From Caprella mutica (lineage: Eukaryota > Arthropoda > Malacostraca > Amphipoda > Caprellidae), in the NCBI GenBank assembly GCA_947561585.1, contig CANNZV010001851.1, positions 62,001 through 126,000 on the forward strand: 64,000 bases of DNA, given 5' to 3'. The position numbers and the translations under genes are program-made. Positions within the stretch are counted from its first letter, which is position 1. Each line of letters opens with the position of its first letter. The notes below the pieces were generated by a model. It ran no database searches. It was not told the DNA's origin and was given only the letters and a program-made list of their open reading frames with translations. Positions 21,402-32,329 of this stretch are shown here, one piece after another.

Positions 21402-22420
21402 TATTTTGTCATACCCTCTTTCCAATCATTCTTTTTGATATATTGTGCATTTTCATATTTGTAGCAATAAAATAGTAACTTGTTAATTAGATGATTACTC
21501 ACTTCCACTCACTGTGCAATTGATGAAAAATAGTAAATCAGTTGATATTACATTGAAACCAAAAGAAAAATAATTAAAAATCAGGCCTGATATCACTTCA
21601 AATATGATAGTCTAGAACAGTGGCAACCAGACTTTCCTTTCACTCCAACCTAAACGGAAAATGACTAAATAAATTACTAACAACATTGAAACAACACTTT
21701 GATAATAAAGTAAAATATTTACTGTAACTATACTGAAAATGCCACGAACCAAAAGGTGTTCACTATGAACCTACCTCTGGTTCATAGGTTCACAGCGGAG
21801 CAATTTGGGAAACCCTGGTCTAGAATATGATCGCGACACTCGAAATTGACTTGTTCTCATGCTGGCAATTGAGAACTTCTATTAAATTCTAATAGCATAA
21901 CAAATTATTTAATATTTGAAAATAATGGGGATAATTATGAACACTTTCTAAATTTTTGTTCTAAATTATCTTTAGTTTTCTATATTTTTTATAATTAGCA
22001 ATGAATTAAGTCTACCCTTCCACACCTCAACTTTTCTCTCCTAGCGGTACATCTTTTCAATCAGGTTTAACGGGCTAGCATCCTCAATGGAGGTCATAAA
22101 TAGCCTCAGAGGTCATTGTCACCTAACCAATCAGTGACCTCTATTGCTGAGACAGACGTTAAAGGACCTCTACAATTTTTATAAATTAAAATGGCAATAA
22201 ACTTATAATATTGAGCAATTGGATTTTAAATGCCTTATTCATTTTTGCATCAACCATCTTCCTCCTTATTTTTTTTATTCATTTAGAATAACTTTTAAAA
22301 AATACAGTAGAACGTTCGCGGCCCCAGACCGGAAATTCTCGTCATGGTCCATGCTTAACATGTTCAAAGTAGCATGTAATTACATGGCTCAAAACCATCA
22401 GGAGGGAAATCGTTAAATCA
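21402..22420. other. Unassigned AT-rich spacer
   Basis: No supported gene. A TACAGTAGAACGTTCGCGG word near 22302 resembles pogo/Tigger-type termini but I cannot find its partner. Confidence 0.45.
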
Positions 22421-22510
22421 CGCCATCTAGCGGTGAAAACTTAAAGCTCCGTTCACAATATTCGTCACCAAATCTGTGCCAACGCCATCTAGCGGTACAA
22501 CTGACTAATA
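22421..22510 (-). repeat. Dispersed repeat with CGCCATCTAGCGG core, copies 2 and 3
   Basis: CGCCATCTAGCGGTGAAAAC at 22421 and CGCCATCTAGCGGTACAAC near 22483 are tandem cores about 62 bp apart. The second, with AATATTCGTCACCAAATCT before it, is the reverse complement of 3323-3375. Confidence 0.75.
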
Positions 22511-22953
22511 CTGTTAGTCTATTAGACCCTAATTTCTCAGCGGTATCACTATATCAACCATAATTTCTGGAAAAAAATGAAATAGGAAAGAAGTTACACT
22601 ATAACCAACCCACTCGTAATTTGAACTCGAAACCGAAAATTCACAGCAAGGAAATTATCACCTCGTGCATTAGGTGTACCTACCTACATTTTGTTTGTCT
22701 CCACAATGAATTTATTAGAAACTTGACAGTTTTAATGCATAAATCTTAGTAATTCCCTCGACCACTTAAAAGTGGAGATGTGTTCCAGTCGTCATAGTGA
22801 AAAATTGTGTGCCCCCTTTAAGTCATGGCTAAAAAAGGGGGGTTTGCAGCTAAAAAAAGGGGGACACAGCTGAGACGTAAAATGGGAAATAAACCTGACA
22901 CGCTTCTGTCACACGATGATGAGGATTGACACGTTTGGTGGTACAATTCGTAT

Positions 22954-23128
22954 GGGGTAATTTACGCATTATCGGTCAGTTTTACATCTTCGGTCAGATA
23001 AGAAAAAATTATATTATAATTATTATTTTATTTTTATTTTAGTTGGTATCCATGAAATAATAATTATAATATCGTTTTTTTTATATGACCGAAGATGTGA
23101 AACTGACCGATAATGCGTAAATTACCCT
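22954..23128. mobile_element. GGGTAA-family palindromic MITE, complete copy
   Basis: The left arm GGGGTAATTTACGCATTATC, GGTCAGTTTTACATCTTCGG is mirrored by the right arm CCGAAGATGTGAAACTGACC, GATAATGCGTAAATTACCCT. Arms of about 55 bp are nearly perfect, and a TTGGTATCCATGA word lies between them. No coding capacity. Confidence 0.88.
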
Positions 23129-23363
23129 GGCAATAATATTTTTGATATTTATGAACAAGAAATTTAAGTAAAGGATCATTTAGAATATGGACAAAAATTA
23201 TGATCTGAATTAAGTATATGAATATTATACGCAACTCTACATTTTAATAACTGATATATTCATATTATGTGTGACTTACATATGGGCTTGAAATTTAAAA
23301 TTTTGCATTGCTAATTGTGAAGTACATGAAAAAATTTCTGTATTTCTATTTCAATAAAGAACT

Positions 23364-23457
23364 TGAAAACATCTAAAATTTCTTCAAAATCAAACATCTA
23401 AAATTTCTTCAAAATCAAACATCTAAAATTTCTTCAAAATCAAACATCTAAAATTTT
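23364..23457. repeat. 25-bp tandem repeat, about 3.8 copies
   Basis: The unit AACATCTAAAATTTCTTC followed by AAAATCA is repeated without change. Confidence 0.9.
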
Positions 23458-23829
23458 AAGAAATAAGATAATTAATCTAAAACTATATTAATTAATTAGT
23501 CTACATTTTACAGGGATGATATAATACCAATTTGTCTGTAAACATCAACCAATTAATTCAAGCAATAGATTTTATATGGAAACAGTCAATGATGATAAAT
23601 TTGTTCTTTTTTTTTAGAGAGAAGAGGGAAGGAAATTGGCAAAGTTGGACAGTTTGGTGGAGGTGGAAAGGCTCTTTCTTCTAAAAGGCGGAACTCTTTG
23701 CTTGTTCATACACTTGCTACCTAATAGAGGTACAAACTAATGAAACAGAAAAAAAAAATAATCATTATGAAAAAGCTTTAATTTAATGTGAAATAAATAC
23801 AGTGTGATAAATATTTAATGGGTTATTAC

Positions 23830-24002
23830 TAGGGTTGTGACAGTATGCGTTTAAAATCATAGATCCTGAAAGTATTATAGACGGAGAGAATTAAAGAGTT
23901 TTGAATGGTTCTACACCAGCGGTATATAGTATTCGGTACCATTTCATTTCGTCTGTGATATTCTTAAGATCTATGATTTTAAAGCATACTGTCACAACCC
24001 TA
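23830..24002 (+). mobile_element. hAT-like MITE, copy 3
   Basis: It starts TAGGGTTGTGACAGTATGCG and ends CATACTGTCACAACCCTA, with TIRs of at least 30 bp (the GATCTATGATTTTAAA segment mirrors TTTAAAATCATAGATC). Flanking 8-mers GTTATTAC and ATTAATAT are only partly alike. The interior is nearly identical to copy 2. Confidence 0.88.
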
Positions 24003-24139
24003 ATTAATATTAAAACAACGCATCAAAACAGTGACTATATCATATTTCAACGCTTGAAAATAATGAATATTATAGTGAATAAGTATAAGAACTGTAAGGT
24101 TCTTAATAAGATAACTTTCGATTAATCATACAATTTCCA

Positions 24140-24249
24140 CATCTATTTCCAAGTGAGAAAAAATGAAATGATTGAATAAAATTTTACTCTTATTTTTTTT
24201 CTTTCATGATCGAAAATGTGGAACCGTCCGATAACTCGGAAATTACCCT
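24140..24249. mobile_element. Right half of a GGGTAA-family MITE
   Basis: TTCATGATCGAAAATGTGGA, ACCGTCCGATAACTCGG and AAATTACCCT match the right arm of this family. A left arm is not recognisable upstream. It lies about 140 bp right of a hAT-like MITE. Confidence 0.6.
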
Positions 24250-24965
24250 AAGTAGCAATAATATCATGCAGATGTTGATAGCGAACACAAAAAATATACA
24301 TAAAAAATAAATATCTTTCTTTGCTTCAGTCTAAAAAATTCGTATAAACAGACTTAAAAAAATAGGAAAAAACAATAAAAGAAGTTATAACAATTTTGTT
24401 CTACTTTTAGCTAGGAAATAAGAACTCAAAAGTAGTATTTTATTGGTGGATAAAATAGGAATATTCAGGCCTATTTATTTAACGATATAAAAATACTGTT
24501 CATGATATAGAAAAACAATCCGCATTAAATAGTGTTAAAATACATTACTAAAATAATTATTTTTCTAAAATAAAAACAAAATCATTTATTGAAAACTAGA
24601 ATAATAAAACGAAAAAACAGTACAAATACTATTGATTTTCTCCATAAACGCAAGGTTTTGTTCCTCAAATTATCTATCAATCAAAATGTCAAACCCCTTC
24701 ATTGAAAGGCAGAGAAGCTCCTTACCTCCTCTCAATAGATAGTAACTTGTTAGGGGTTAAAATGCTGTAAAGTGTAGCTGCCTACCTCCTCTCAATGAAT
24801 TGTGATATATTAAAGGTTTCAAATGCTGTGGGTGTATGTCAGTGCAAACATTTCACTTTTGAGAGAAGTAGTGCAAGTAATTTCTAGCAGCTCAATTGAT
24901 GCCACGAGAAAGACATTCTACAGACACGTTCGGTAAATAACCCTTATTGGGTGTGCGTGAATAGG
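24250..24965. other. Unassigned AT-rich spacer with a short direct repeat
   Basis: No gene. CCTACCTCCTCTCAATGAAT-like words occur twice (near 24722 and 24780) with similar following sequence, an old local duplication of about 60 bp. Confidence 0.45.
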
Positions 24966-24967
24966 AG

Positions 24968-25713
24968 AGAGGGAAGAGTGGTGAGAGGGAAGAGTGGTGA
25001 GAGGGAAGAGTGGTGAGAGGGAAGAGTGGTGAGAGGGAAGAATGGTGAGAGGGAAGAGTGGTGAAAGGGAAGAGTGGTGAAAGGGAAGAGTGGTGAAAGG
25101 GAAGAGTGGTGAAAGGGAAGAGTGGTGAAAGGGAAGAGTGGTGAGGGGGAAGAGTGGTGAGGGGGAAGAGTGGTGAGGGGGAAGAGTGGTGAGGGGGAAG
25201 AGTGGTGAGGGGGAAGAGTGGTGAGGGGGAAGAGTGGTGAAAGGGAAGAGTGGTGAAAGGGAAGAGTGGTGAGGGGGAAGAGTGGTGAGAGGGAAGAGTG
25301 GTGAGGGGGAAGAGTGGTGAGGGGGAAGAGTGGTGAGAGGGAAGAGTGGTGAAAGGGAAGAGTGGTGAAAGGGAAGAGTGGTGAGGGGGAAGAGTGGTGA
25401 GGGGGAAGAGTGGTGAGGGGGAAGAGTGGTGAGGGGGAAGAGTGGTGAGGGGGAAGAGTGGTGAGGGGGAAGAGTGGTGAGGGGGAAGAGTGGTGAGGGG
25501 GAAGAGTGGTGAGGGGGAAGAGTGGTGAGGGGGAAGAGTGGTGAGAGGGAAGAGTGGTGAGGGGGAAGAGTGGTGAGAGGGAAGAGTGGTGATGGGGAAG
25601 AGTGGTTAGGGGGAAGAGTGGTGAGGGGGAAGAGTGGTGAGGGGGAAGAGTGGTGAGGGGGAAGAGTGGTGAGGGGGAAGAGTGGTGAGGGGGAAGAGTG
25701 GTGAGGGGGAAGA
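24968..25713 (+). repeat. 16-bp G/A-rich tandem array (GGAAGAGTGGTGAGGG), about 46 copies
   Basis: The unit is GGAAGAGTGGTGAGGG with GAGA, GAAA and GAGG variants in blocks. The + strand contains essentially no C for about 750 bp, an extreme strand asymmetry. Runs of five G recur every 16 bp in the right half, so G-quadruplex or R-loop formation is conceivable. Confidence 0.97.
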
Positions 25714-25723
25714 AAATCAGTTC

Positions 25724-26008
25724 TTATCTATCCTAATAATTTCCCTCGTGTGTTTATTTATTTTGTGTCCGCTTTTACACTACGGGTATTAAACATGAAG
25801 AATGTAACTATGATACGCACGGGAATATATTGACTTGATATTTAAATTCCCCTGTTTTTATTCAATTTTTAAATGTATTTTATCTATAAAATAAATTAGA
25901 CTTTGCAGAAAATTTTATTTTATTTGAATTCATTAAAAGTAACCTAATAACGGGTAATAAATTGGTATTGATGATGACCCGTTATTCTTAACGGGAAAGT
26001 ACACTAGT
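25724..26008 (+). repeat. Left arm of a long inverted repeat (about 285 bp)
   Basis: The sequence from TTATCTATCCTAATAATTTC to GGGAAAGTACACTAGT recurs as its reverse complement at 31055-31333 with few differences. It includes a local pair, CCTAATAACGGGT and ACCCGTTATTCTTAACGGG. It may be a terminal repeat of a 5.6-kb element or one of two opposed copies of a small element. Confidence 0.88.
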
Positions 26009-26380
26009 AGAGAATAATACTGTAATATAATATATTAACATTGGTATCTTATTTCACATGCCTCCACACAATGTCGCACCTCATCATCTCTAAAATCTAT
26101 TCACCAAATAAATGCACCACAGTCACCAAACTCACCTCTAACATATCAAATTAGAGTTCACTGTTATAAAACAGGTCTAAGTTGTTTAATATAACAGAGG
26201 CAATGCCGTTGTAAGAGAGTAATTTAATGAGGTAACTTGAAGGTATTATTGGCGGTAAAAGTTACTGATAATTGCTATGATGCGCAAAGACTACGGATAG
26301 AAAAATAGCTTGTAATTAATTAGATGGCGATGTGAAAATGAATAAATTAATTAGAATGTGAGGGATTTAATATCCAGAGA
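26009..26380. other. Unassigned sequence inside the inverted-repeat segment
   Basis: AT-rich with no long open frame. Nothing recognisable precedes the 32-bp array. Confidence 0.45.
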
Positions 26381-29202
26381 AAAAGTTATGGTGGGGTCAT
26401 AGAAGATAAAGAGAGAAAACTATGGTGGGGTCATAGAAGATAAAGAGAGAAAACTATGGTGGGGCCATAGAAGATTAAGAGAGAAAGTTATGGTGGGGCC
26501 ATAGAAGATTAAGAGAAAGTTATGGTGGGGTCATAGAAGATTAAGAGAAAGTTATGGTGGGGTCATAGAAGATTAAGAAAAAACTATGGTGGGGCCATAG
26601 AAGATTAAGAGGAAGTTATGGTGGGGTCATAGAAGATTAAGAGAAAGTTATGGTGGGGTCATAGAAGATTAAGAAAAAACTATTGTGGGGCCATAGAAGA
26701 TTAAGAGAGAAAGTTATGGTGGGGCCATAGAAGATTAAGAGAAAGTTATGGTGGGGCCATAGAAGATTAAGTGAGAAAGTTATGGTTGGGTCATAGAAGA
26801 TTAAGAGAGAAAGCTATGGTGGGGCCATAGAAGATTAAGAGAAAGTTATGGTGGGGTCATAGAAGATAAAGAGAGAAAACTATTGTGGGGCCATAGAAGA
26901 TTAAGAGAGAAAGTTATGGTGGGGTCATAGAAGATTAGGAGAAAGTTATGGTGGGGTCATAGAAGATTAAGAGAAAGTTATGGTGGGGTCATAGAAGATA
27001 AAGAGAGAAAACTATGGTGGGGCCATAGAAGATTAAGAGAGAAAGTTATGGTGGGGCCATAGAAGATTAAGAGAAAGTTATGGTGGGGTCATAGAAGATT
27101 AAGAGAAAGTTATGGTGGGGTCATAGAAGATTAAGAAAAAACTATGGTGGGGCCATAGAAGATTAAGAGAAAGTTATGGTGGGGTCATAGAAGATTAAGA
27201 GAAAGTTATGGTGGGGTCATAGAAGATTAAGAAAAAACTATTGTGGGGCCATAGAAGATTAAGAGAGAAAGTTATGGTGGGGCCATAGAAGATTAAGAGA
27301 AAGTTATGGTGGGGCCATAGAAGATTAAGTGAGAAAGTTATGGTTGGGTCATAGAAGATTAAGAGAGAAAGCTATGGTGGGGCCATAGAAGATTAAGAGA
27401 AAGTTATGGTGGGGTCATAGAAGATAAAGAGAGAAAACTATTGTGGGGCCATAGAAGATTAAGAGAGAAAGTTATGGTGGGGTCATAGAAGATTAGGAGA
27501 AAGTTATGGTGGGGTCATAGAAGATTAAGAGAAAGTTATGGTGGGGTCATAGAAGATTAAGAGAAAGTTATGGTGGGGCCATAGAAGATTAAGAGAAAGT
27601 TATGGTGGGGCAATAGAAGATTAAGAGAAAGTTATGGTGGGGCCATAGAAGATTAAGTGAGAAAGTTATGGTGGGGTCATAGAAGATTAAGAGAAAGTTA
27701 TGGTGGGGTCATAGAAGATTAAGAGAAAGTTATGGTGGGGCCATAGAAGATTAAGAGAAAGTTATGGTGGGGCCATAGAAGATTAAGTGAGAAAGTTATG
27801 GTGGGGTCATAGAAGATTAAGAGAAAGTTATGGTGGGGCCATAGAAGATTAAGTGAGAAAGTTATGGTTGGGTCATAGAAGATTAAGAGAGAAAGCTATG
27901 GTGGGGTCATAGAAGATTAGGAGAAAGTTATGGTGGGGTCATAGAAGATTAAGAGAAAGTTATGGTGGGGTCATAGAAGATTAAGAGAAAGTTATGGTGG
28001 GGCCATAGAAGATTAAGAGAAAGTTATGGTGGGGCCATAGAAGATTAAGTGAGAAAGTTATGGTGGGGTCATAGAAGATTAAGAGAAAGTTATGGTGGGG
28101 CCATAGAAGATTAAGTGAGAAAGTTATGGTTGGGTCATAGAAGATTAAGAGAGAAAGCTATGGTGGGGTCATAGAAGATTAGGAGAAAGTTATGGTGGGG
28201 TCATAGAAGATTAAGAGAAAGTTATGGTGGGGTCATAGAAGATTAAGAGAAAGTTATGGTGGGGCCATAGAAGATTAAGAGAAAGTTATGGTGGGGCCAT
28301 AGAAGATTAAGAGAAAGTTATGGTGGGGCCATAGAAGATTAAGTGAGAAAGTTATGGTGGGGTCATAGAAGATTAAGAGAAAGTTATGGTGGGGCCATAG
28401 AAGATTAAGTGAGAAAGTTATGGTGGGGTCATAGAAGATTAAGAGAAAGTTATGGTGGGGCCATAGAAGATTAAGTGAGAAAGTTATGGTGGGGTCATAG
28501 AAGATTAAGAGAAAGTTATGGTGGGGCCATAGAAGATTAAGAGAAAGTTATGGTGGGGCCATAGAAGATTAAGTGAGAAAGTTATGGTGGGGTCATAGAA
28601 GATTAAGAGAAAGTTATGGTGGGGCCATAGAAGATTAAGTGAGAAAGTTATGGTGGGGTCATAGAAGATTAAGAGAAAGTTATGGTGGGGCCATAGAAGA
28701 TTGAGAGAGAAAGTTATGGTGGGGCCATAGAAGATTGAGAGAGCAAGTTATGGTGGGGCCATAGAAGATTGAGAGAGAAAGTTATGGTGGGGCCATAGAA
28801 GATTAAGAGAAAAATATGGTGGGGTCATAGAAGATTGAGAGAGCAAGTTATGGTGGGGCCATAGAAGATTAAGAGAAAAAGTAATGGTGGGGTCATAGAA
28901 GATTAAGAGAAAGTTATGGTGGGGCCATAGAAGATTGAGAGAGAAAGTTATGGTGGGGCCATAGAAGATTAAGAGAGAAAGTTATGGTGGAGACATAGAA
29001 GATTAGGAGAGAAAGTTATGGTGGGGACATAGAAGATTAAGAGAAAAATATGGTGGGGTCATAGAAGATTAAGAGAGAAAGTTATGGTGGGGCCATAGAA
29101 GATTAAGAGAGAAAGTTATGCTGGGGCCATAGAAGATTAAGAGAAAGTTATGGTGGAGACATAGAAGATTGAGAGAGAAAGTTATGGTGGGGACATAGAA
29201 AT
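26381..29202. repeat. 32/34-bp tandem array, about 88 copies, with 558-bp higher-order repeat
   Basis: The unit contains TTATGGTGGGGCCATAGAAG followed by ATTAAGAGAAAG; 34-bp forms have AGAGAGAAAG or AGTGAGAAAG. TCAT/CCAT, ATTG and GGTTGGG variants serve as markers. AAGAAAAAACTATTGTGGGG occurs at 26671 and 27229, and TGGTTGGGTCATAG at 26783 and 27341, each 558 bp apart, proving a block duplication. Further GGTTGGG copies at about 27865 and 28127 mark a 262-bp one. GAGCAAG and GAGACAT variants are confined to the right end. Confidence 0.97.
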
Positions 29203-29282
29203 TAAGTTCATTAACATTGTATTTAGGATATAGTCTTTGTATTTGATGCGTCTTTGCCTGCAAATCTTCTAACAATGAGGAA

Positions 29283-29750
29283 ATGAGGTCATTATTCGTT
29301 GGATGTGAAACGTCTGCTCAGAATCAAAGGCATTATAACTGTTATCAAAGTACAAGGGACTGCAAGAAGCAGTCAGAAAGGAAGTGGCTCCATGAACATC
29401 GACTCCCTCTAACAGTCGGTGACAATGCTCATGAACGCAGAAAAGCTACTCCGTGAATGAAGTCACTTATCAAGGAATGTTACGAAAAGAGATGGAAGAA
29501 GGAAATGAAGAGGTGATAGTAAATGAAGCCTACGAGTCTACCTAACACAAAATCTAAGACCTCGTAGTTGAAGAGCATAACCCTAGCGCTATCCTCTAAA
29601 ACTGCCAAGTAGCGTTAAAAAAATTGACGAACACAGTAAAAATGAAAAAAGACAATACATAATCCAAATTACAACAGTTTGGGGCCCCAGAGACGTCACT
29701 CCCCTTCTCTTCCATTCACCACAGACAGCTTCAGGATAGAGCCCCTATGG
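29283..29750 (+). repeat. Dispersed repeat, copy 1 (ACGAGTCTACCTAACACAAA family)
   Basis: The block from CTACGAGTCTACCTAACACA through CAGACAGCTTCAGGATAGAG closely matches 47017-47222; weaker similarity (CAGAATCAAAGG, AGGAAGTGGCT) extends it leftward. A third, partial copy is at 31847-31912. The matched sequence has no long open frame, so I treat it as a non-coding or degraded mobile element. Confidence 0.8.
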
Positions 29751-30310
29751 GGGCATAAATAATTGAATAAATAGTGTTCTATTTTCTCTCTCACGGACCA
29801 GAGAATATTGACGTTTACACAGAGTAATTGAATGATTATTATTAATTACTTAGCCAAGCAACTGATTGGCTTAATATTCATCAGTAAAAACAAACAAAGC
29901 GTCAAACAATAATAAGAGTGTTGGCTCTATAATTGGATGAGGATTATATTATTTTTCACAGCCGGCGCGATTTAAAAATAAACATGATTCATCTTTTTTT
30001 TAAATTAAATTTAAAAATTCATAGGAATAATATATTTAAAAAAAATTTAATATTAAATTTCAAAATAATTTATCAAGGAATTAAATCTGGAAAATTAAAA
30101 AAAAAATTTTTTTTTAAATTAAATCAAAAATAATAAGAAAATTAAATCTAAAAACAATTATAATTGTATCTAAAATTTTAAAACTTAAATCTAAAAAAAA
30201 AATATTGAAAAATAATTTAATATTGAACAGTGTTCATTATCATTAATTCAAAAGAAGCTAAATCAATTATCATTCCTCACACCAAAGAAGTTGTTGACAT
30301 ACTCATTAAT
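29751..30310. other. Unassigned very AT-rich spacer
   Basis: Dominated by A and T runs (for example 30050-30220). A 66-codon open frame near 29933 is made of K/N/F/L-rich low-complexity sequence and is not supported. Confidence 0.5.
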
Positions 30311-30314
30311 GAGG

Positions 30315-30415
30315 AATATGAGACTGACTATGAGTATGAGACTGAGTATGAGTATGAGACTGAGTATGAGTATGAGACTGAGTATGAGTAGAGACTGAGT
30401 ATGAGACTGAGACAG
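30315..30415. repeat. 18-bp GAGACTGAGTATGAGTAT repeat, about 5 copies
   Basis: Short imperfect array of GAGACTGAGTATGAGTAT; the last units lose one to several bases. Confidence 0.88.
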
Positions 30416-30650
30416 AGACATAGACTATTGCATGCCTCTATTGTGAGTGAGAACTAACAACTCTGAGAAATAAGAACAGTTGTACTTTGAAGGTCTGTTT
30501 CGAGAAGGAATTGCCTCAATATTGCTATGGTAACTGTGAGCAGATATTTTATTTTAATATGTTACAATTAATACAAGTTAAATTAATGGAGAAATAAAAA
30601 AAAGTAGTAATAACATTAAGTAAGTAATAATAAAGTAATGAATAAGTAAC

Positions 30651-30924
30651 AAAATTAACAATTATTGTAACAATATTAACAATTATTGTAACAATATTAA
30701 CAATTATTGTAACAATATTAACAATTATTGTAACAATATTAACAATTATTGTAACAATATTAACAATTATTGTTAATAATATTAATAATTATTGTTAACA
30801 ATATTAATCTTTATTGTTAACAATATTAATCTTTATTGTTAACAATATTAACAATTATTGTAACAATATTAACAATTATTGTTAACAATATTAACAATTA
30901 TTGCAACAATATTAACAATAACAA
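30651..30924. repeat. 21-bp AT array (AACAATTATTGTAACAATATT), about 13 copies
   Basis: The unit AACAATTATTGTAACAATAT(T) is largely self-complementary: AACAAT pairs with ATTGTT words in the same strand. Transcripts or single strands could fold back extensively. Right-hand units carry TTGTTAACAATATTAATC variants. Confidence 0.93.
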
Positions 30925-31054
30925 GAGGGTTCATGCATACCAAACTAATAAATAAAGTTGCATGGTAACATCTTGCATTGTAACAACGCCTCCTAAATAC
31001 AACGCTCTGACACGTCAATTAATTCACCCATTTTATCCTATAGTTTATATTAGG

Positions 31055-31333
31055 ACTAGTGTACTTTCCCGTTAAGAATAACGGGTCATCATCAATACCA
31101 ATTTATTACCCGTTATTAGGTTACTTATAATGAATTCAAATAAAAAAAATTCATAGTGTAATTTATTTTATAGATAAAATACATTTAAAAATTGAATAAA
31201 AACAGGGGAATTTAAATATCAAGTCAATTTATTCCCGTGCGTATCATAGTTACATTCTTCATGTTTAATACCCATCGTGTAAAAGCGGACACCAAATAAA
31301 TAAACACACGAGGGAAATTATTAGGATAGATAA
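31055..31333 (-). repeat. Right arm of the long inverted repeat (about 280 bp)
   Basis: This is the reverse complement of 25724-26008, running from ACTAGTGTACTTTCCCGTTA to TTATTAGGATAGATAA. Small indels and substitutions distinguish the arms, so the duplication is not very recent. Outer flanking bases show no clear target duplication. Confidence 0.88.
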
Positions 31334-31845
31334 TACAATATAACACTATTAGATAACCTAATTCGCAGACGATACTTTAGATGTTTTTTCCTGCAAATTC
31401 TTTGTTTGTGTCTTAGCTGCAAGAAGATAGCCCCAAACTTCATTATTGCTTCGTTCAGCCTACTCTCATCATAACTTTTGGAGGTAAGAAATGGCCCCAG
31501 GGCTCCCTCCAAAAAATGTCATATTATAAACGCTCCAAAGTCGCTACTAGAAACCGAAAAGTGGTGAACAAAAGTCCTATTGACGCCCCCGTGATGATCT
31601 GCGACACTTTTTTGGGGAATGTTTGAACACGTGACTGTCAGTTTTGTTTTCAAGTTGAATTAGGAATATGAAAGGTATTTAATATTGAAATTGGTATATG
31701 GATTGAGATATATTAATGCAATACGAAAATTATAATTAATAAGGAAAATTAAATAATATAAGCATGATATACCTACTTCATCAATAGAAAAATTAATTCA
31801 AAATGGTACATGAATTTAATATAGAAAATATTCTACCAAATCAAA
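31334..31845. other. Unassigned spacer
   Basis: A 63-codon minus-strand open frame (31512-31321) overlaps the inverted-repeat arm and shows no recognisable motif. Nothing else is seen. Confidence 0.4.
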
Positions 31846-31846
31846 A

Positions 31847-31912
31847 CTAAAAAAAGACGACCCACAATCTAAATTACAACAGTTCGGGTCCTAAGGTACG
31901 CTTCTTCAGCCC
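31847..31912 (+). repeat. Dispersed repeat, partial copy 3
   Basis: ATCTAAATTACAACAGTTCG followed by a GGTCCTAAGG word matches the central part of the family at 29283 and 46915. A CATCCCCATCACTTTGTT short repeat (about 3 copies) and a C-rich tract follow directly (31913-32035). Confidence 0.6.
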
Positions 31913-32329
31913 ATCCCCATCACTTTGTTCATCCCCATCACTTTGTTCATCCCCATCACTCTCCCAATACTTACACCATCACTTCCCTCACCCTTCTCCC
32001 CATCACTCCCCCCCCCCTCCCTGTGATCTCTCACCACCCTATCAACTCAATGACGATGAATTAATGGTTTGGAAGAAGATGACAGTATCCCACTGTACGA
32101 CATCTTCAATCATTTTAATTAGATAGCTAGAAAACACACACAATGTACAGTTAACTATCATCTACTTTGTTATCGTTAAATTTATAAAACATGTGAATAG
32201 CATAGAATGATAATAGTAAAGATCAAATTATATTAATTTATATTAGATATATTCCTATGCCGTAGCTAAAATAATATATTTTTTCAAACTAATCAATTTT
32301 TCTAATTGGTTACTATAAATATTCATTAT

